The position numbers were made by a program, and so were the translations under genes. The notes beneath the pieces are model-generated. The model was not told where the DNA came from, made no database searches, and worked only from the letters and a program-made list of their open reading frames with translations. A stretch of DNA of 64,000 bases. Origin: Haliscomenobacter sp. (GTDB taxonomy: Bacteria > Bacteroidota > Bacteroidia > Chitinophagales > Saprospiraceae). Of this stretch, positions 18,612 to 28,136 are shown in pieces; positions within the stretch are counted from its first letter, which is position 1; every line of letters starts with the position of its first letter. The stretch is taken from positions 61,111 to 125,110 of the forward strand of contig NZ_JADKCX010000009.1 in NCBI RefSeq assembly GCF_016718685.1, in the 5' to 3' direction.

Positions 18612-20063
18612 TTAGGTCAATTGAAATTCTGGCAAGCGCGCAATGTGTTGTATCAGCAGGGCAACCTGTGCGGGAACGTACTCCCATTCGAGGTTCCAGG
18701 AACCGCTGGTGTAGTACGTTTCGGGCACTTCCCATTTGAAGGTTTTGACCGCCTGTCCGTAATCGGCATCGCGGTACAAACCCTTGGGCAACCAAAAATC
18801 AACAATAGCCCGGGCAGTAAGCACGGGATCGTCGTGTTTAGGACTGAGGGCTTTAGCCAAAGTCCGGTAGCTTTCTGGTTCAGCAGTGTACAGACCATAG
18901 ATGCCCAAATCCAATGATGCCCAACGGCCAGTCAGCGTCGCGCTGTTGACCCAATTGCGGTTGCCCGGCCAGCCCGCCACATCTACGGGTTGGAAGATTT
19001 GCTGACCCAATTCGCCCGCCAAATACACCACTCCCAGGGTTGTCTCTTGTTGTTCAAAGGCAAAGCCTCCCTGGCGGAAAAAACTGATCATCAACTCAAG
19101 TGGACTTTTGATGATGGTACCCATCACTTCATCGTCAAAAAAATGTTCACTTTTAAAAAGTTGGCGGAACACCGGCGCCAATTGAAATTTGTTATCGCGG
19201 AAGGTTTTGGCCAGGCCTTGAACAATGGTTTCATCTACTTCCGGATGAACAAAATGGCGGTAGATCTTGCGGCAAATATGGGTCGAAATTTGTTCAGCGC
19301 GCTCCTGAAACAACAAATCGTGGAGGGTGTCGTAATTGTACGCAGCCGTTTTCCCAAAAATGGTTTTGTTGCCCGAATCAAAAAAAACGGGATTGTATCC
19401 AATCGGCGCACAAATGGCCGTGAAACCATTCCAACCTGTGAGCGCCCGTGCGGTTTCTACGATGTCTTGCTGGGTATAGCCATTGTCGCGCCCGAGAGTG
19501 AAGAGCTCGTACAACTCACGGGCGTAGTTTTCGTTGGGTGAAAATCGGTTGTTTTGTACCCCGTTGAGGTAAATCAACATGGCTGGAGTAGTCCCAATGG
19601 CTTTGACAAAGGCCTTAAAATCGCCCAGGCAATTTTGCTGCAAAATTTTGTGGTAGGCGTATAAGTACGAAGGGCAAACGTAGGTCTCTCCCTGGGTGAC
19701 AAAGTGGTTGTGCCAAAACAAGGCAAGTTTTTCCCGGAACCCGTTTTTGTACATATCACGCATCCAGCGGGTAGTCCACTCGATGTACTGCGGCCCTATT
19801 TCCTGGTCGAAATTCTTGTAGTCTTTGTATTCCAAATTGGCCCAGGCGGGTGCGGGTGGTAGCGGCATGTTCATGGCCTCGGTGACCAGAGCATCCACCA
19901 GTTCGCTGGGGCTGCGCTTCAAGGCCGCCTTGATTTCGGCGGGGGTGATTCCAAACCCCATGCGGCGGTAGAGGTGTTGCACTCGGCTTTGGTCCCAAGG
20001 TTTGACGGGGTTTGGCGAATAGGCAGTCAGGGTTCCCACTGCACAGTTGACAATGGTGCTCAT
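18612..20063 (-). CDS. DUF1800 family protein
   Basis: A 483-residue member of the DUF1800 family. Recognised by VQHLYRRMGFGITPAEI near residue 28, ALFWHNHFVTQGETYV, NENYARELYELFTLG and LTGWNGF, all constant features of the family. The ATG at 20061-20063 (MSTIVNCAVG) is chosen over an upstream TTG. It has no clear signal peptide. Paired with the Tat/T9SS DUF1501 protein 14 bp downstream, as in many Bacteroidota and Planctomycetota. The biochemical role is unknown. Confidence 0.88.
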   Translation of the reverse strand: MSTIVNCAVGTLTAYSPNPVKPWDQSRVQHLYRRMGFGITPAEIKAALKRSPSELVDALVTEAMNMPLPPAPAWANLEYKDYKNFDQEIGPQYIEWTTRWMRDMYKNGFREKLALFWHNHFVTQGETYVCPSYLYAYHKILQQNCLGDFKAFVKAIGTTPAMLIYLNGVQNNRFSPNENYARELYELFTLGRDNGYTQQDIVETARALTGWNGFTAICAPIGYNPVFFDSGNKTIFGKTAAYNYDTLHDLLFQERAEQISTHICRKIYRHFVHPEVDETIVQGLAKTFRDNKFQLAPVFRQLFKSEHFFDDEVMGTIIKSPLELMISFFRQGGFAFEQQETTLGVVYLAGELGQQIFQPVDVAGWPGNRNWVNSATLTGRWASLDLGIYGLYTAEPESYRTLAKALSPKHDDPVLTARAIVDFWLPKGLYRDADYGQAVKTFKWEVPETYYTSGSWNLEWEYVPAQVALLIQHIARLPEFQLT

Positions 20064-20155
20064 AGGCAATAGGTTGGTACTAAAGGAGAACTGCGTTTTT
20101 GGAAAAATATTATGTGAGGGATTGTTGTTGAGTTGTTAAAAATTGGGCGAAATAT

Positions 20156-20617
20156 TCAGTATTCGAGGGATTTCTGTAGTAAAATGCGATGCTCCCCTAC
20201 CACCGCTCTAGGTTCCACCCCAATGATGTCAAATCCATTGCCCAAGGCGAAATGCAACATCGCCTTCAGGCGGTTCCTCGTTTTGCATTGAATGAATTGA
20301 AAGCCATGCAGTTTCGCCCAATTTTCCTGGGCTTGTGCCAGAGCCTTGGCCACCCCCGCCTGGCGGTATTCAGGCAATACCGCACCCATCCAGGAGTAAA
20401 AAATTTCGGCTCTTTTGGCATAGCCAACTTTAAATCCAACCACCCGATCAGCATGCTCGGCAACCAAAATGAGCGATGGCACCCCTTGCAAACGCAGGGT
20501 GTACTCGTCCTCCTGGTATGGTGCACTGAATTCAGGAATAAGCAGGCTCAAACCCACTACTTCAGCGATTGTTCCTTCCCGGATCAGGTAAATGTTCTGC
20601 ATGATTTCTGTGGCCAT
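20156..20617 (-). CDS. GNAT-family N-acetyltransferase
   Basis: A 153-residue GNAT acetyltransferase. The acetyl-CoA-binding region reads GAVLPEYRQAGVAKALAQA (motif A, here Q-A-G-V-A-K-A) and is followed by the usual W-A-K-L-HGF segment and GNGFDIIG. The family acetylates amino groups on small molecules or proteins; no substrate can be read here. The start could be ATG 20615-20617 or the second Met (MQNIYLI). Monocistronic, divergent from the XRE-ImmA/PIN operon. Confidence 0.8.
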   Translation of the reverse strand: MATEIMQNIYLIREGTIAEVVGLSLLIPEFSAPYQEDEYTLRLQGVPSLILVAEHADRVVGFKVGYAKRAEIFYSWMGAVLPEYRQAGVAKALAQAQENWAKLHGFQFIQCKTRNRLKAMLHFALGNGFDIIGVEPRAVVGEHRILLQKSLEY

Positions 20618-20716
20618 GTGGTTTTTGCTCGAAGGCGCCTTATGTTTGTTTTAAAATTATTGCATAGCTACAAAAATAAAACATTTTATCAATTTTGCAA
20701 ATTTTTCTTCAAAAAT

Positions 20717-20754
20717 GGTTGACAAAAATTATTTTTTATGTAATTTTGTCAACC
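20717..20754. promoter_or_regulatory. Long palindrome in the XRE-ImmA/PIN promoter (probable operator)
   Basis: GGTTGACAAAAATT (20717-20730) and AATTTTGTCAACC (20742-20754) form a near-perfect 13-bp inverted repeat with an 11-nt A/T spacer. It lies about 54-90 bp upstream of the XRE gene. XRE-type antitoxins usually repress their own operon by binding such palindromes, so autoregulation is the likely meaning. Confidence 0.65.
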
Positions 20755-20807
20755 GAACCTCGGATTTAAGCATTGCATATTTAACCACGAGGAAAGGAGC
20801 ATTAATA

Positions 20808-21866
20808 ATGGAAAATTTATTTGGTCAACGGCTTACGAGCGCCCGGAAAATGGCAGGATTGTCGCTACAGGATTTAGCCGACAAAATGGAGAATGCCGTG
20901 ACCCGACAAGCCCTCAACAAATACGAGAAGGGGGAAATGATGCCCGGCAGCACGGTACTCATCCGTTTGTCCAAGGCATTGAATGTCACGGTGGATTTCT
21001 TTTTTTCTGAACCCGACCAAAAAGTAGAACTCCAAGGCATTGAGTTCCGCAAAAAAATATCGCGCCTCAGCAAAACGGCGGAGGTTGCCGTAATTGAAAA
21101 AGCCCGCGCCTTTTTGGAAAGATACCTGGAATTGGAACATTTGTTGCAACTGTCCATTCCAGTCAGCGAGTTTCAGTACGAAACCCCGGTGCGCAATGCT
21201 GCGGATGCCGAAGCTGCCGCCGAAGCCTTGCGCAAGCAGTGGAACCTGGGCTACGACCCCATCCCCAGCGTGATCGAAATGCTCGAAGACCAGGGCTTTA
21301 AAGTACTCGAAGTAGACGCCGACGATGCATTTGACGGATTAAAAGCATTGGTGCAAGGGCACCGCATCATTGTGCTCAACAAAAAGCACAATGCGGTACG
21401 CAAACGTTTTACGGCACTACACGAATTGGCGCACCACAGCCTACCGTTTGCAGCACTGCTGGAAGAAAAAGATGTCGAAAGACTTTGCCATACTTTCGCC
21501 TCCGCAGTGCTCTATCCTGCCGCAATGGCCCGGACGGAAATGGCCCAAGAGCGGTTTCACTTCTTTTTGCAGGAATTGGAATTGATCAAAGAACGTTGGG
21601 GCATCTCGATTGCAGCTTTGTTCCCAAGGGCCTTGCACCTGGGCATCATCAATGCCAATACCTACCGTCGGCTCAATACCAATTACCGCATCAAAGGTTA
21701 CCATCGGGATGAACCAGGTGATTTTGGGGGGAAAGAACGACCACGACGCTTCACCCAACTCTTGTACCGAGCCATAGGGCAAGAAGTCATTTCGATCAAT
21801 CATGCCGCCCATCTGGCTGAAATGAATTTGGGCGAATTTCGGGACAAATTGGAACAACTGGCATGA
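20808..21866 (+). CDS. XRE-family HTH regulator with ImmA/IrrE metallopeptidase domain
   Basis: A 352-residue fusion of an XRE helix-turn-helix (residues 5-65, LTSARKMAGLSLQDLADK and YEKGEMMPGS) with an ImmA/IrrE (COG2856) zinc peptidase domain, whose HEXXH motif reads HELAHHSLPF near residue 208. The start is ATG 20808, preceded by AGGAAAGGAG, one of the few strong Shine-Dalgarno sequences in the window. The stop overlaps the next gene by ATGA. Known: XRE-COG2856 proteins regulate stress or mobile-element genes by cleaving a repressor and are found next to PIN-like proteins as predicted toxin-antitoxin pairs. Inference: it is the antitoxin/regulator of this pair. Confidence 0.88.
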   Translation: MENLFGQRLTSARKMAGLSLQDLADKMENAVTRQALNKYEKGEMMPGSTVLIRLSKALNVTVDFFFSEPDQKVELQGIEFRKKISRLSKTAEVAVIEKARAFLERYLELEHLLQLSIPVSEFQYETPVRNAADAEAAAEALRKQWNLGYDPIPSVIEMLEDQGFKVLEVDADDAFDGLKALVQGHRIIVLNKKHNAVRKRFTALHELAHHSLPFAALLEEKDVERLCHTFASAVLYPAAMARTEMAQERFHFFLQELELIKERWGISIAALFPRALHLGIINANTYRRLNTNYRIKGYHRDEPGDFGGKERPRRFTQLLYRAIGQEVISINHAAHLAEMNLGEFRDKLEQLA

Positions 21867-22390
21867 AGGACCTCATCATCACCGATACCAATGTGTTCAT
21901 CGACCTGATCAAAGCGGGAGCTATGGAGTATTTTATGCAATTGGATTACCGCATCCTAACAACCGGATTCGTGGTCAATGAAATCAATCACCCCGAACAA
22001 AAGGCCACATTGGAGCGCTGCCTGACACCTGAGCGGGTCGAAATCATCGAATTCAGCGGCGAAGAGATGATGAACATCCTGCGCTTTCGCACCCGCCGCA
22101 ACCTCAAACGCCTCACCGATAAGTCGGTTCTTTTTCTAGCCGTTCAGCGCAAGTGCCCACTGCTTAGTGGCGACGGCGATCTGCGCAAAGAAGCTCAGGA
22201 CAATGGCCTCACCGTATTTGGTTCTTTATGGGTCATCACCCAATTGGTCGAACAGGCCATCTGCACTCCTCAAACGGCCATCATCCTCCTCAAACGTTTG
22301 GAACGTTGTAATCCCCGCCTCCCGAAGAAAAAAATGGAAGAACTCATCATCAGCCTGGAAGGCAGTGTCGTTGGTTCTGAACAAAACTAG
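21863..22390 (+). CDS. PIN-domain-like protein (predicted toxin/RNase)
   Basis: A 175-residue PIN-fold protein translationally coupled (ATGA) to the XRE-ImmA gene. The acidic active-site residues are visible: ITDTNVFIDLI (first Asp), an acidic VNEINHPE segment, LTDKSVLFLA and LLSGDGDLRKEA (later Asp). PIN domains are Mg2+-dependent endoribonucleases and serve as toxins in VapBC-like systems. The C-terminal 40 residues (LLKRLERCNPRLPKKKMEEL) extend the usual domain. The operon context supports a toxin-antitoxin or regulated RNase function. Targets are unknown. Confidence 0.82.
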   Translation: MKDLIITDTNVFIDLIKAGAMEYFMQLDYRILTTGFVVNEINHPEQKATLERCLTPERVEIIEFSGEEMMNILRFRTRRNLKRLTDKSVLFLAVQRKCPLLSGDGDLRKEAQDNGLTVFGSLWVITQLVEQAICTPQTAIILLKRLERCNPRLPKKKMEELIISLEGSVVGSEQN

Positions 22391-22474
22391 ACGACATATC
22401 GCTACATTATCCTCAGCGTTTTTTACTTTATCAACAAGGTTGTGGTACTTTTAGGTAGATCACAACAACAGGAC

Positions 22475-23527
22475 ATGAATCGATGTATACTCCTTGCCAT
22501 TTATGTATTGGCTGTGCCTATTGCATTATCTGCACAACGTATCCTTAATGGGAGTTTTGAAGGGTCTGGCCAAAACTGCGGCATCAACCTCAGCAACCAG
22601 GTTTTTACGGCTGCCATGCCCAACGTGGTAGGTTTTGGTGAAAAAAATGAATTGGATATCCTATCGGCACCCTGCAATTATGGCAATGCTGTGCGGGGTA
22701 CCCATTTTATAGCCATGACAGTGATTGCTGGCCTCACTGACGCCATCGGCCTCAAACTATCCGAACCCTTGATGCCCGGACAAACGTATACTTTACAGTT
22801 TTATGAAAAAATTGGGCGGGTAATCAATGGCCCGGCACGTTTGTCGGTAGGTATTGCCAGCAATCCCACTTCACATGGTGAACTCCTTTTTACCGCTTTT
22901 GAGCTCCACAATGATTGGACCCGGCACCAATTTCAATTCAAACCACCCACCAATGGCCTTTACCTTACGGTGATTTTAGAGAGTGCTGGTGAAGCCTGGA
23001 TTTTTGTGGACGATTTTTCGCTGATTTGCCCCAAAATTGACCTGGGCAATGATACCACGTACTGCGCCATTGAAAACCTCAACTTAAAAACCGCAAGTAA
23101 ATTTGACAGCTACCTCTGGAGTAATGGTTCTACAGATCCTCAATTGACCGTACAAGACCCGGGCTTGTACTGGCTGGAAGGCAAATTGGGTGGCTGCACC
23201 GTCCGAGACAGCATTGAGTTTTTAGAAAAACCTTTGTTGTGTTCTTGCAAGCTTTATTTTCCCGAAATCTTTTCTCCCAATAGAGATAACATCAACGATA
23301 CTTGGGCTCCCCTCACGCCTTGTGAATTGGGAACATACGAACTGCTCATTTTTAACCGTTGGGGTGGTCTGGTTTTTCAAAGCAAGCAGGCCACTACAGC
23401 TTGGAATGGACAACACGGTGATCAAGATCAACCCAGTGGAGTCTATGTGTTTCGAATACGCTACCGCTTTGCATCAAATGATGCTACCCTGTACCAGGAC
23501 GAAGGGCTCATCCAGTTGCTGCGTTAG
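22475..23527 (+). CDS. Secreted protein with gliding-motility-associated (T9SS type B) C-terminal domain
   Basis: A 350-residue exported protein. Signal peptide MNRCILLAIYVLAVPIALSAQ; the start is the ATG giving this signal rather than the earlier frame start at 22442. Residues about 25-190 form a jelly-roll-like carbohydrate-binding region (ILNGSFEGSG, VDDFSLI). A short Ig-like stretch (YLWSNGSTDPQLTV) follows, and the last 90 residues are the CHU_C/gliding-motility C-terminal domain: YFPEIFSPNRDNINDTW, LLIFNRWGGLVFQ and GVYVFRIRY. Known: type B domains direct secretion by T9SS. Function of the mature part unknown. Confidence 0.88.
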   Translation: MNRCILLAIYVLAVPIALSAQRILNGSFEGSGQNCGINLSNQVFTAAMPNVVGFGEKNELDILSAPCNYGNAVRGTHFIAMTVIAGLTDAIGLKLSEPLMPGQTYTLQFYEKIGRVINGPARLSVGIASNPTSHGELLFTAFELHNDWTRHQFQFKPPTNGLYLTVILESAGEAWIFVDDFSLICPKIDLGNDTTYCAIENLNLKTASKFDSYLWSNGSTDPQLTVQDPGLYWLEGKLGGCTVRDSIEFLEKPLLCSCKLYFPEIFSPNRDNINDTWAPLTPCELGTYELLIFNRWGGLVFQSKQATTAWNGQHGDQDQPSGVYVFRIRYRFASNDATLYQDEGLIQLLR

Positions 23528-23563
23528 TGCTAAAATAAAAGCAAATGAGGTACTAAGGCTGAA

Positions 23564-23917
23564 TTAATTTTTTGAACGCAAACCCAAACGGTTTCCTTCC
23601 GTATCAATAAAAACGGCCATGTAGCCTTGCTCTTCTGAAATTTGTCTTTTTTCAATCAGGATTTCTCCTCCGGCTGGAGCAACTTTTTCGAGGATGCTAT
23701 TGAGGTCGGGATTTGCATTTAAATAAATCAGAGGGCCTTCAGTGCTGGGCCGATACACGTCTTTAAGCTGGCAGAGGGCAAAGCCACCGGAAGTAAAAAT
23801 GGCCATTTTGAATTCTCCCATATCCAGAACTTGCAGTTTTTCGTCAAAAACGCTTTCATAAAAGGTTTTGGCCCGTTGGATATCGGTAGTTGGAATTTCA
23901 ATCCAGATTGGTTTCAT
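23564..23917 (-). CDS. VOC (glyoxalase/bleomycin-resistance fold) protein
   Basis: A 117-residue single-domain VOC protein. It begins WIEIPTTDIQRAKTFYESVF, the standard first beta-alpha unit, and ends with the family-typical GYMAVFIDTEGNRLGLRS, which contains the metal-ligand Glu position. These proteins bind a metal ion and small molecules; roles range from glyoxalase to antibiotic binding. Nothing nearby suggests a substrate. Normal length, intact frame. Confidence 0.85.
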   Translation of the reverse strand: MKPIWIEIPTTDIQRAKTFYESVFDEKLQVLDMGEFKMAIFTSGGFALCQLKDVYRPSTEGPLIYLNANPDLNSILEKVAPAGGEILIEKRQISEEQGYMAVFIDTEGNRLGLRSKN

Positions 23918-23947
23918 ACGCTGTTTTTTTTTAATAAAAGTATAAAA

Positions 23948-24005
23948 CTTGGGCTATATAAACAAAGCCCAAGCCACCTTGTGATCGGTAACCTGGGCTT
24001 TTAGA
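23948..24005 (-). terminator. Three-arm hairpin/terminator between the bactofilin-like and VOC genes
   Basis: CTTGGGCT (23948-23955), AGCCCAAG (23966-23973) and CCTGGGCTTTT (about 23992-24002) are mutually complementary. The middle arm can pair with either neighbour, giving two exclusive hairpins. In the minus direction (bactofilin-like to VOC) the stem AAAGCCCA...TTGGGCTTT is followed by GTTT, which looks like a terminator that an alternative stem could disrupt. Confidence 0.55.
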
Positions 24006-24021
24006 TTTTAGGGAAACTCAA

Positions 24022-25268
24022 TTATACAAAATCTTCTCCATCTTTATCCTCATCGGATTGATTAGAAGCTTCAGCAGAAGGTTCAATTTTCTTGCGTATA
24101 ATCATATAAATGTATCCGAATGCTGCCGCGGTAGCAAAGAAGGCCAGCAGCCAACCAAACACCGGAATTTTAGCCGTCAAACGCAGCCCCAAAAACAAAC
24201 CAATAGCCACTAGTGTGATTCCACCTCTGGTCCAGTTTTGATCTTTGAGTTTACGCCATTCGTACGCGCCGATCACGGCAGGTAGTGCAACAGACATACT
24301 CATCATGATGCCATAAGCCCCCATTCCAATGACGCCCAACGGAATCCCAATGATGGTGACAAAAGCAACGCCAGAGAGAATTGGAATACCAATCAAAAGC
24401 ATTGCCCCCAAGCCAAATGCAGGTCCTAGGTTTTTGGAAGCCTGGCCGGAATAACGGGTGAACATTTTATCGCCAAATGCAATCAGCAAAAAAGTCATCA
24501 ACAAGCCACTGAAGATTTGGAAAAAACCAACTCCACGTTTAATCTTGTGAGACATGTCACCCATGTCATAGTCCTGATCCAACCAATCCGTTTTTAAGCC
24601 AGCATGGTAAGTTGCTTTTACGCCATCGGCAAGTTTACCCGAAAAACTTGGGCTATGGTGCTTTGTCCAGTATTTGACATTGCCAGCAAAAAAAGCCTTG
24701 TCTCCGAGAATCAGCTTTTGAGAAGCCAGTTCACATTCGCCATTGACGCGACCATTGATTTCGATGAAACCGGCTTTGGCTTCAATTCCGCCTTCAACGT
24801 TGCCATTGAGGAACAGTTTTCCACCCGCGATATGGATTTTACCCAGCACATCGCCATTTAGTTTCACTTCCCCGCCGGCTACAATCAAGTCACCGCCAAT
24901 AATGACCCCTTCATCAATGCGAATTTGGCCACCAGTGACGGTCAAGTCTCCTTTTACATTTTGGGAGATGCGAATTTCGCCACCCAGGATGCGGACATCG
25001 CCTTCACTTTGGGCATCCATTTCAATTTCACCACCAGCCAATAGCACATCTTGTTGAGTGATGCCGTTGACGTGGATTTTCCCCCCAGCACCTACCAAGT
25101 CTCCGTGGACTTTGGCATTGACGCTTACCTTGCCTCCGGCCACGTAAACGTTATGGGGTGCATCCTGGGAGAGGGTTACTTTTTCTCCGGTTTTTACATC
25201 TGCTGCTCCGGCAATGCCCAAGTTGAGCAACAGGAAGCCAATGAGTAGTGTGCCCGTTTTTTTTTCAT
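24022..25268 (-). CDS. Exported bactofilin-like beta-helix protein with membrane domain
   Basis: A protein of about 415 residues. After a signal peptide (TGTLLIGFLLLNLGIAGAA), residues 35-205 are a run of short repeats of the form GDVRILGGEIRISQNVKGDL, giving a right-handed beta-helix like bactofilins (polymer-forming cytoskeletal fold). Residues 250-390 contain four hydrophobic helices, and the tail is acidic (DEDKDGEDF). Published bactofilins are cytosolic; here the signal peptide suggests an envelope location, a variant seen in Bacteroidota. Start: an ATG at 25266-25268 would give MKKKTGTLL if one A is added to the A9 run; otherwise a TTG at 25275 must be used. I favour the ATG plus a homopolymer error. 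Confidence 0.75.
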
Positions 25269-25423
25269 AATTCAAAAAATTAAGTCGGTGATAGCTTACA
25301 AGTCGGTTAGTTATATGCTGGGCAAATTGTTAGCAAATCGTTAAGATGTCCAGTTTTTTCCCCCGAGTGCCTGATTTTATCGACAGGTTTGAATTTTGAT
25401 CGATAAAAATCCTGTTTAAACAA

Positions 25424-25455
25424 GAAAAGCCTCCCATTTTCATGAGAGGCTTTCT
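25424..25455 (-). terminator. Rho-independent terminator of acnA
   Basis: AAAGCCTC and GAGGCTTT (8 bp) flank a 12-nt loop. On the minus strand the stem is followed by TCTTGTTT. It lies about 25 bp beyond the frame-corrected aconitase stop. Confidence 0.8.
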
Positions 25456-25479
25456 GTTTGTATATCATTCGATTGGAGG

Positions 25480-27747
25480 CTAGGCAACGCCCATTTCCTG
25501 TCGAATTTTATTCAAAGCTGAGCCTGCGCGCAGCCATTCAATTTGTTGTTCGTTGTACGTGTGCAGCAGCTCGATGCTTTCGGCAGTACCATCAGAGTGG
25601 TTCAACACCATCGTGATGGATTTCCAGGAGCCATACTGGCAAAATCCTGGATATCGACCGAATCATCCTGGCGGATTTTTTCGTAATCTTCTGGATTGGC
25701 GAAAGTAAGTGCCAATGCACCCTGCTTTTTCAGGTTGGTTTCGTGAATACGGGCAAAAGATTTTACCACCACGGCCTTCACACCCAAGAAACGGGGCTGC
25801 ATCGCCGCGTGCTCCCGGGAGGAACCTTCACCGTAGTTTTCTTCACCAAACACCACTGTGCTGATGCCTGCATCGCGATAAGCCAAACCAGAATCAGGAA
25901 CGGCCAGATAGGTGTTGGTCACCAGATTCAATACCTGATTGACCTCACCATTGAAGTAGTTAACGGCACTGATGAAGGTATTTTTGGCAATGTTCTGCAA
26001 GTGACCACGGAATTCTAACCAGGGACCCGCCATTGAAATGTGGTCGGTAGTACATTTACCCTTGGCTTTGATCAAAATGCGCATGCCTTGTACCTGATCG
26101 TTGGTGATTGGTTTGAATGGCGTGAGCAATTGCAAGCGGTTGGAACTTGGAGATACGCTGATCACGACCTTACTAGAATCGGCAGCTGGAGCCAAATAGC
26201 CCGCATCTTCTACGGCAAAACCTTTGGCTGGCAATTCAACGCCACTTGGTGGATCCAACATCACCGCCTGGCCATCCTCGTTGATCAAGGTATCGGTCAG
26301 TGGGTTAAAAGTCAGATCTCCAGCAATGGCAAATGCGGTTACAATCTCCGGAGAAGCGACGAAAGAACGGGTTTGTGGGTTGCCGTCGTTGCGCTTGGAG
26401 AAGTTGCGGTTAAATGAAGTGATGATCGAGTTGGCACGGGTAGGATCGTCGGTATGACGCGACCATTGACCGATACAAGGCCCACAAGCGTTGGCCATGA
26501 CGACGCCGCCAATTTCTTCAAAGTAGCCAATTGGCCATCGCGGTTGACCGTGTAGCGGATTTGCTCCGAACCCGGCGTGATGGTGAACTCAGCTTTGGCC
26601 ACCAGTTTTTTTGACTTGGCCTGGCGGGCAATCGAAGCAGCGCGATCCAAATCTTCGTAGGAAGAGTTGGTACAAGAACCGATCAAACCTACTTCCAGTT
26701 TTTGGGGATAGCCGTTTTCTCTTACTGCTTTCGCAAACTCGGAGATGGGCCAAGCCAAGTCTGGTGTGTAGGGGCCGTTAACGTGTGGTTCGAGGGTATT
26801 GAGGTCAATTTCAATGACCTGATCGAAATATTTTTCGGGATTGGCGTAACATTCATCGTCGCCAGTCAGGTATTCTTTTACGGAATCGCACAAATCGACT
26901 ACATCGTGGCGCTCAGTAGCGCGGAAGTAACGGCTCCTGGATTCATCGTAGCCAAAAGTAGACGTTGTTGCCCCAATTTCAGCCCCATGTTGCAGATGGT
27001 GCCTTTACCTGTACAGGACATGGCTTGCGCACCTTCACCAAAATATTCCACAATGGCGCCAGTTCCCCCTTTAACGGTGAGGATACCTGCTACTTTGAGG
27101 ATGACGTCTTTAGGCGAAGTCCAGCCACTCAATTTTCCCGTGAGTTTAACCCCAATCAGTTTAGGCATTTTGAGTTCCCAGGCCATACCCACCATGACGT
27201 CAACCGCATCGGCACCACCAACTCCAATGGCCAGCATGCCCAAACCACCCGCGTTAGGTGTATGAGAGTCGGTACCAATCATCATCCCACCAGGGAAGGC
27301 GTAGTTTTCAAGCACTGTTTGGTGAATGATACCTGCACCGGGTTTCCAGAATCCGATGCCGTACTTATTGGATACGCTGGACAAGAAATCGTACACCTCC
27401 GAGTTGACATCTACCGCTGTTTTAAGGTCAGTATTCGCCCCTTCTTTGGCCAAAATCAAGTGATCGCAGTGAACAGTACTGGGTACTGCAGTTTTGTCTC
27501 GACCACACATCATAAATTGCAACAAGGCCATTTGTGCCGTTGCGTCTTGCATCGCTACGCGGTCGGGGGCAAAAAAGACATAGTCTTTGCCACGAGCATA
27601 ACTTTGCATCGGAGAGTCGGCGTGCAAATGTGCGTAGAGAATTTTTTCGGTGAGTGTCAAAGGACGACCCAGCGCTTGCTTAGCCGCATTTACTCTGGCG
27701 GGCAGTGACTCGTAGTGAGCCTTCAGCATGTCGATATCAAAAGGCAT
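25480..27747 (-). CDS. acnA: Aconitate hydratase, mitochondrial-type (three frameshifts)
   Basis: Frame-corrected length about 756 residues, normal for the mitochondrial-like aconitase of the TCA cycle. Cluster and substrate motifs: TDSHTPNAGGLG, IGSCTNSSYEDL and NACGPCIGQW (two of the three [4Fe-4S] cysteines in the last), and the C-terminal swivel region YGEGSSREHAAMQPR. Three one-base deletions break it: GG at 25618-25619, AAA at 26520-26522 and CCCC at 26971-26974. Adding one base to each joins the frames through family-conserved sequence, and the corrected C-terminus is WLRAGSALNKIRQEMGVA. Because the gene is a core TCA enzyme and all three lesions are in homopolymers, sequence error is the best explanation. 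Monocistronic. Confidence 0.93.
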
Positions 27748-28136
27748 GGCTGGTTACGAATTTTTATGGTGGTGAAACAAGGTTATCGGTAATTAGAGCG
27801 GTGCAAAAGTACAATATTCTCGGAATTTTTGATGGTTGTACTTTATATTTGAAGTCCTTTTACGAGATTTTGTTCGGCGCTTTTACATTTTCTCCAATTC
27901 TTTGCCAAGTGCTTTACTGCCGTAAAGTACCCCGGCAAAACGCTTTTCATCCTCAGTTTTAGAACATCCTTTGGTCAATAATCAGAAGCAAAGAAAATTG
28001 TTTCCCCCAAGCGCTTTTTTACCCTCACATTTTTCTTAATTTGCCAAAGTATTGATTTTTATTGGTGATAAAAAAAACTCCGATGCGTAACCCAATTATT
28101 TACGCAAGAGAGGATAACCGAAAAAACGCTATAAAC
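27748..28136. other. Divergent intergenic region, no gene seen
   Basis: This 389-bp region lies between the aconitase and sugar isomerase starts. It is A/T-rich and should contain both promoters. An 85-codon open frame crosses it but has no family resemblance and runs back into acnA antisense. I see no RNA gene or repeat. Confidence 0.5.

Noticed and set aside
25480..27747. Aconitase as a decaying pseudogene
   Set aside because: All three lesions are one-base homopolymer losses, with every catalytic motif intact; error is more likely than decay.
27705..27962. 85-codon open frame before the sugar isomerase
   Set aside because: No family resemblance, starts inside acnA antisense and lacks a credible start signal.
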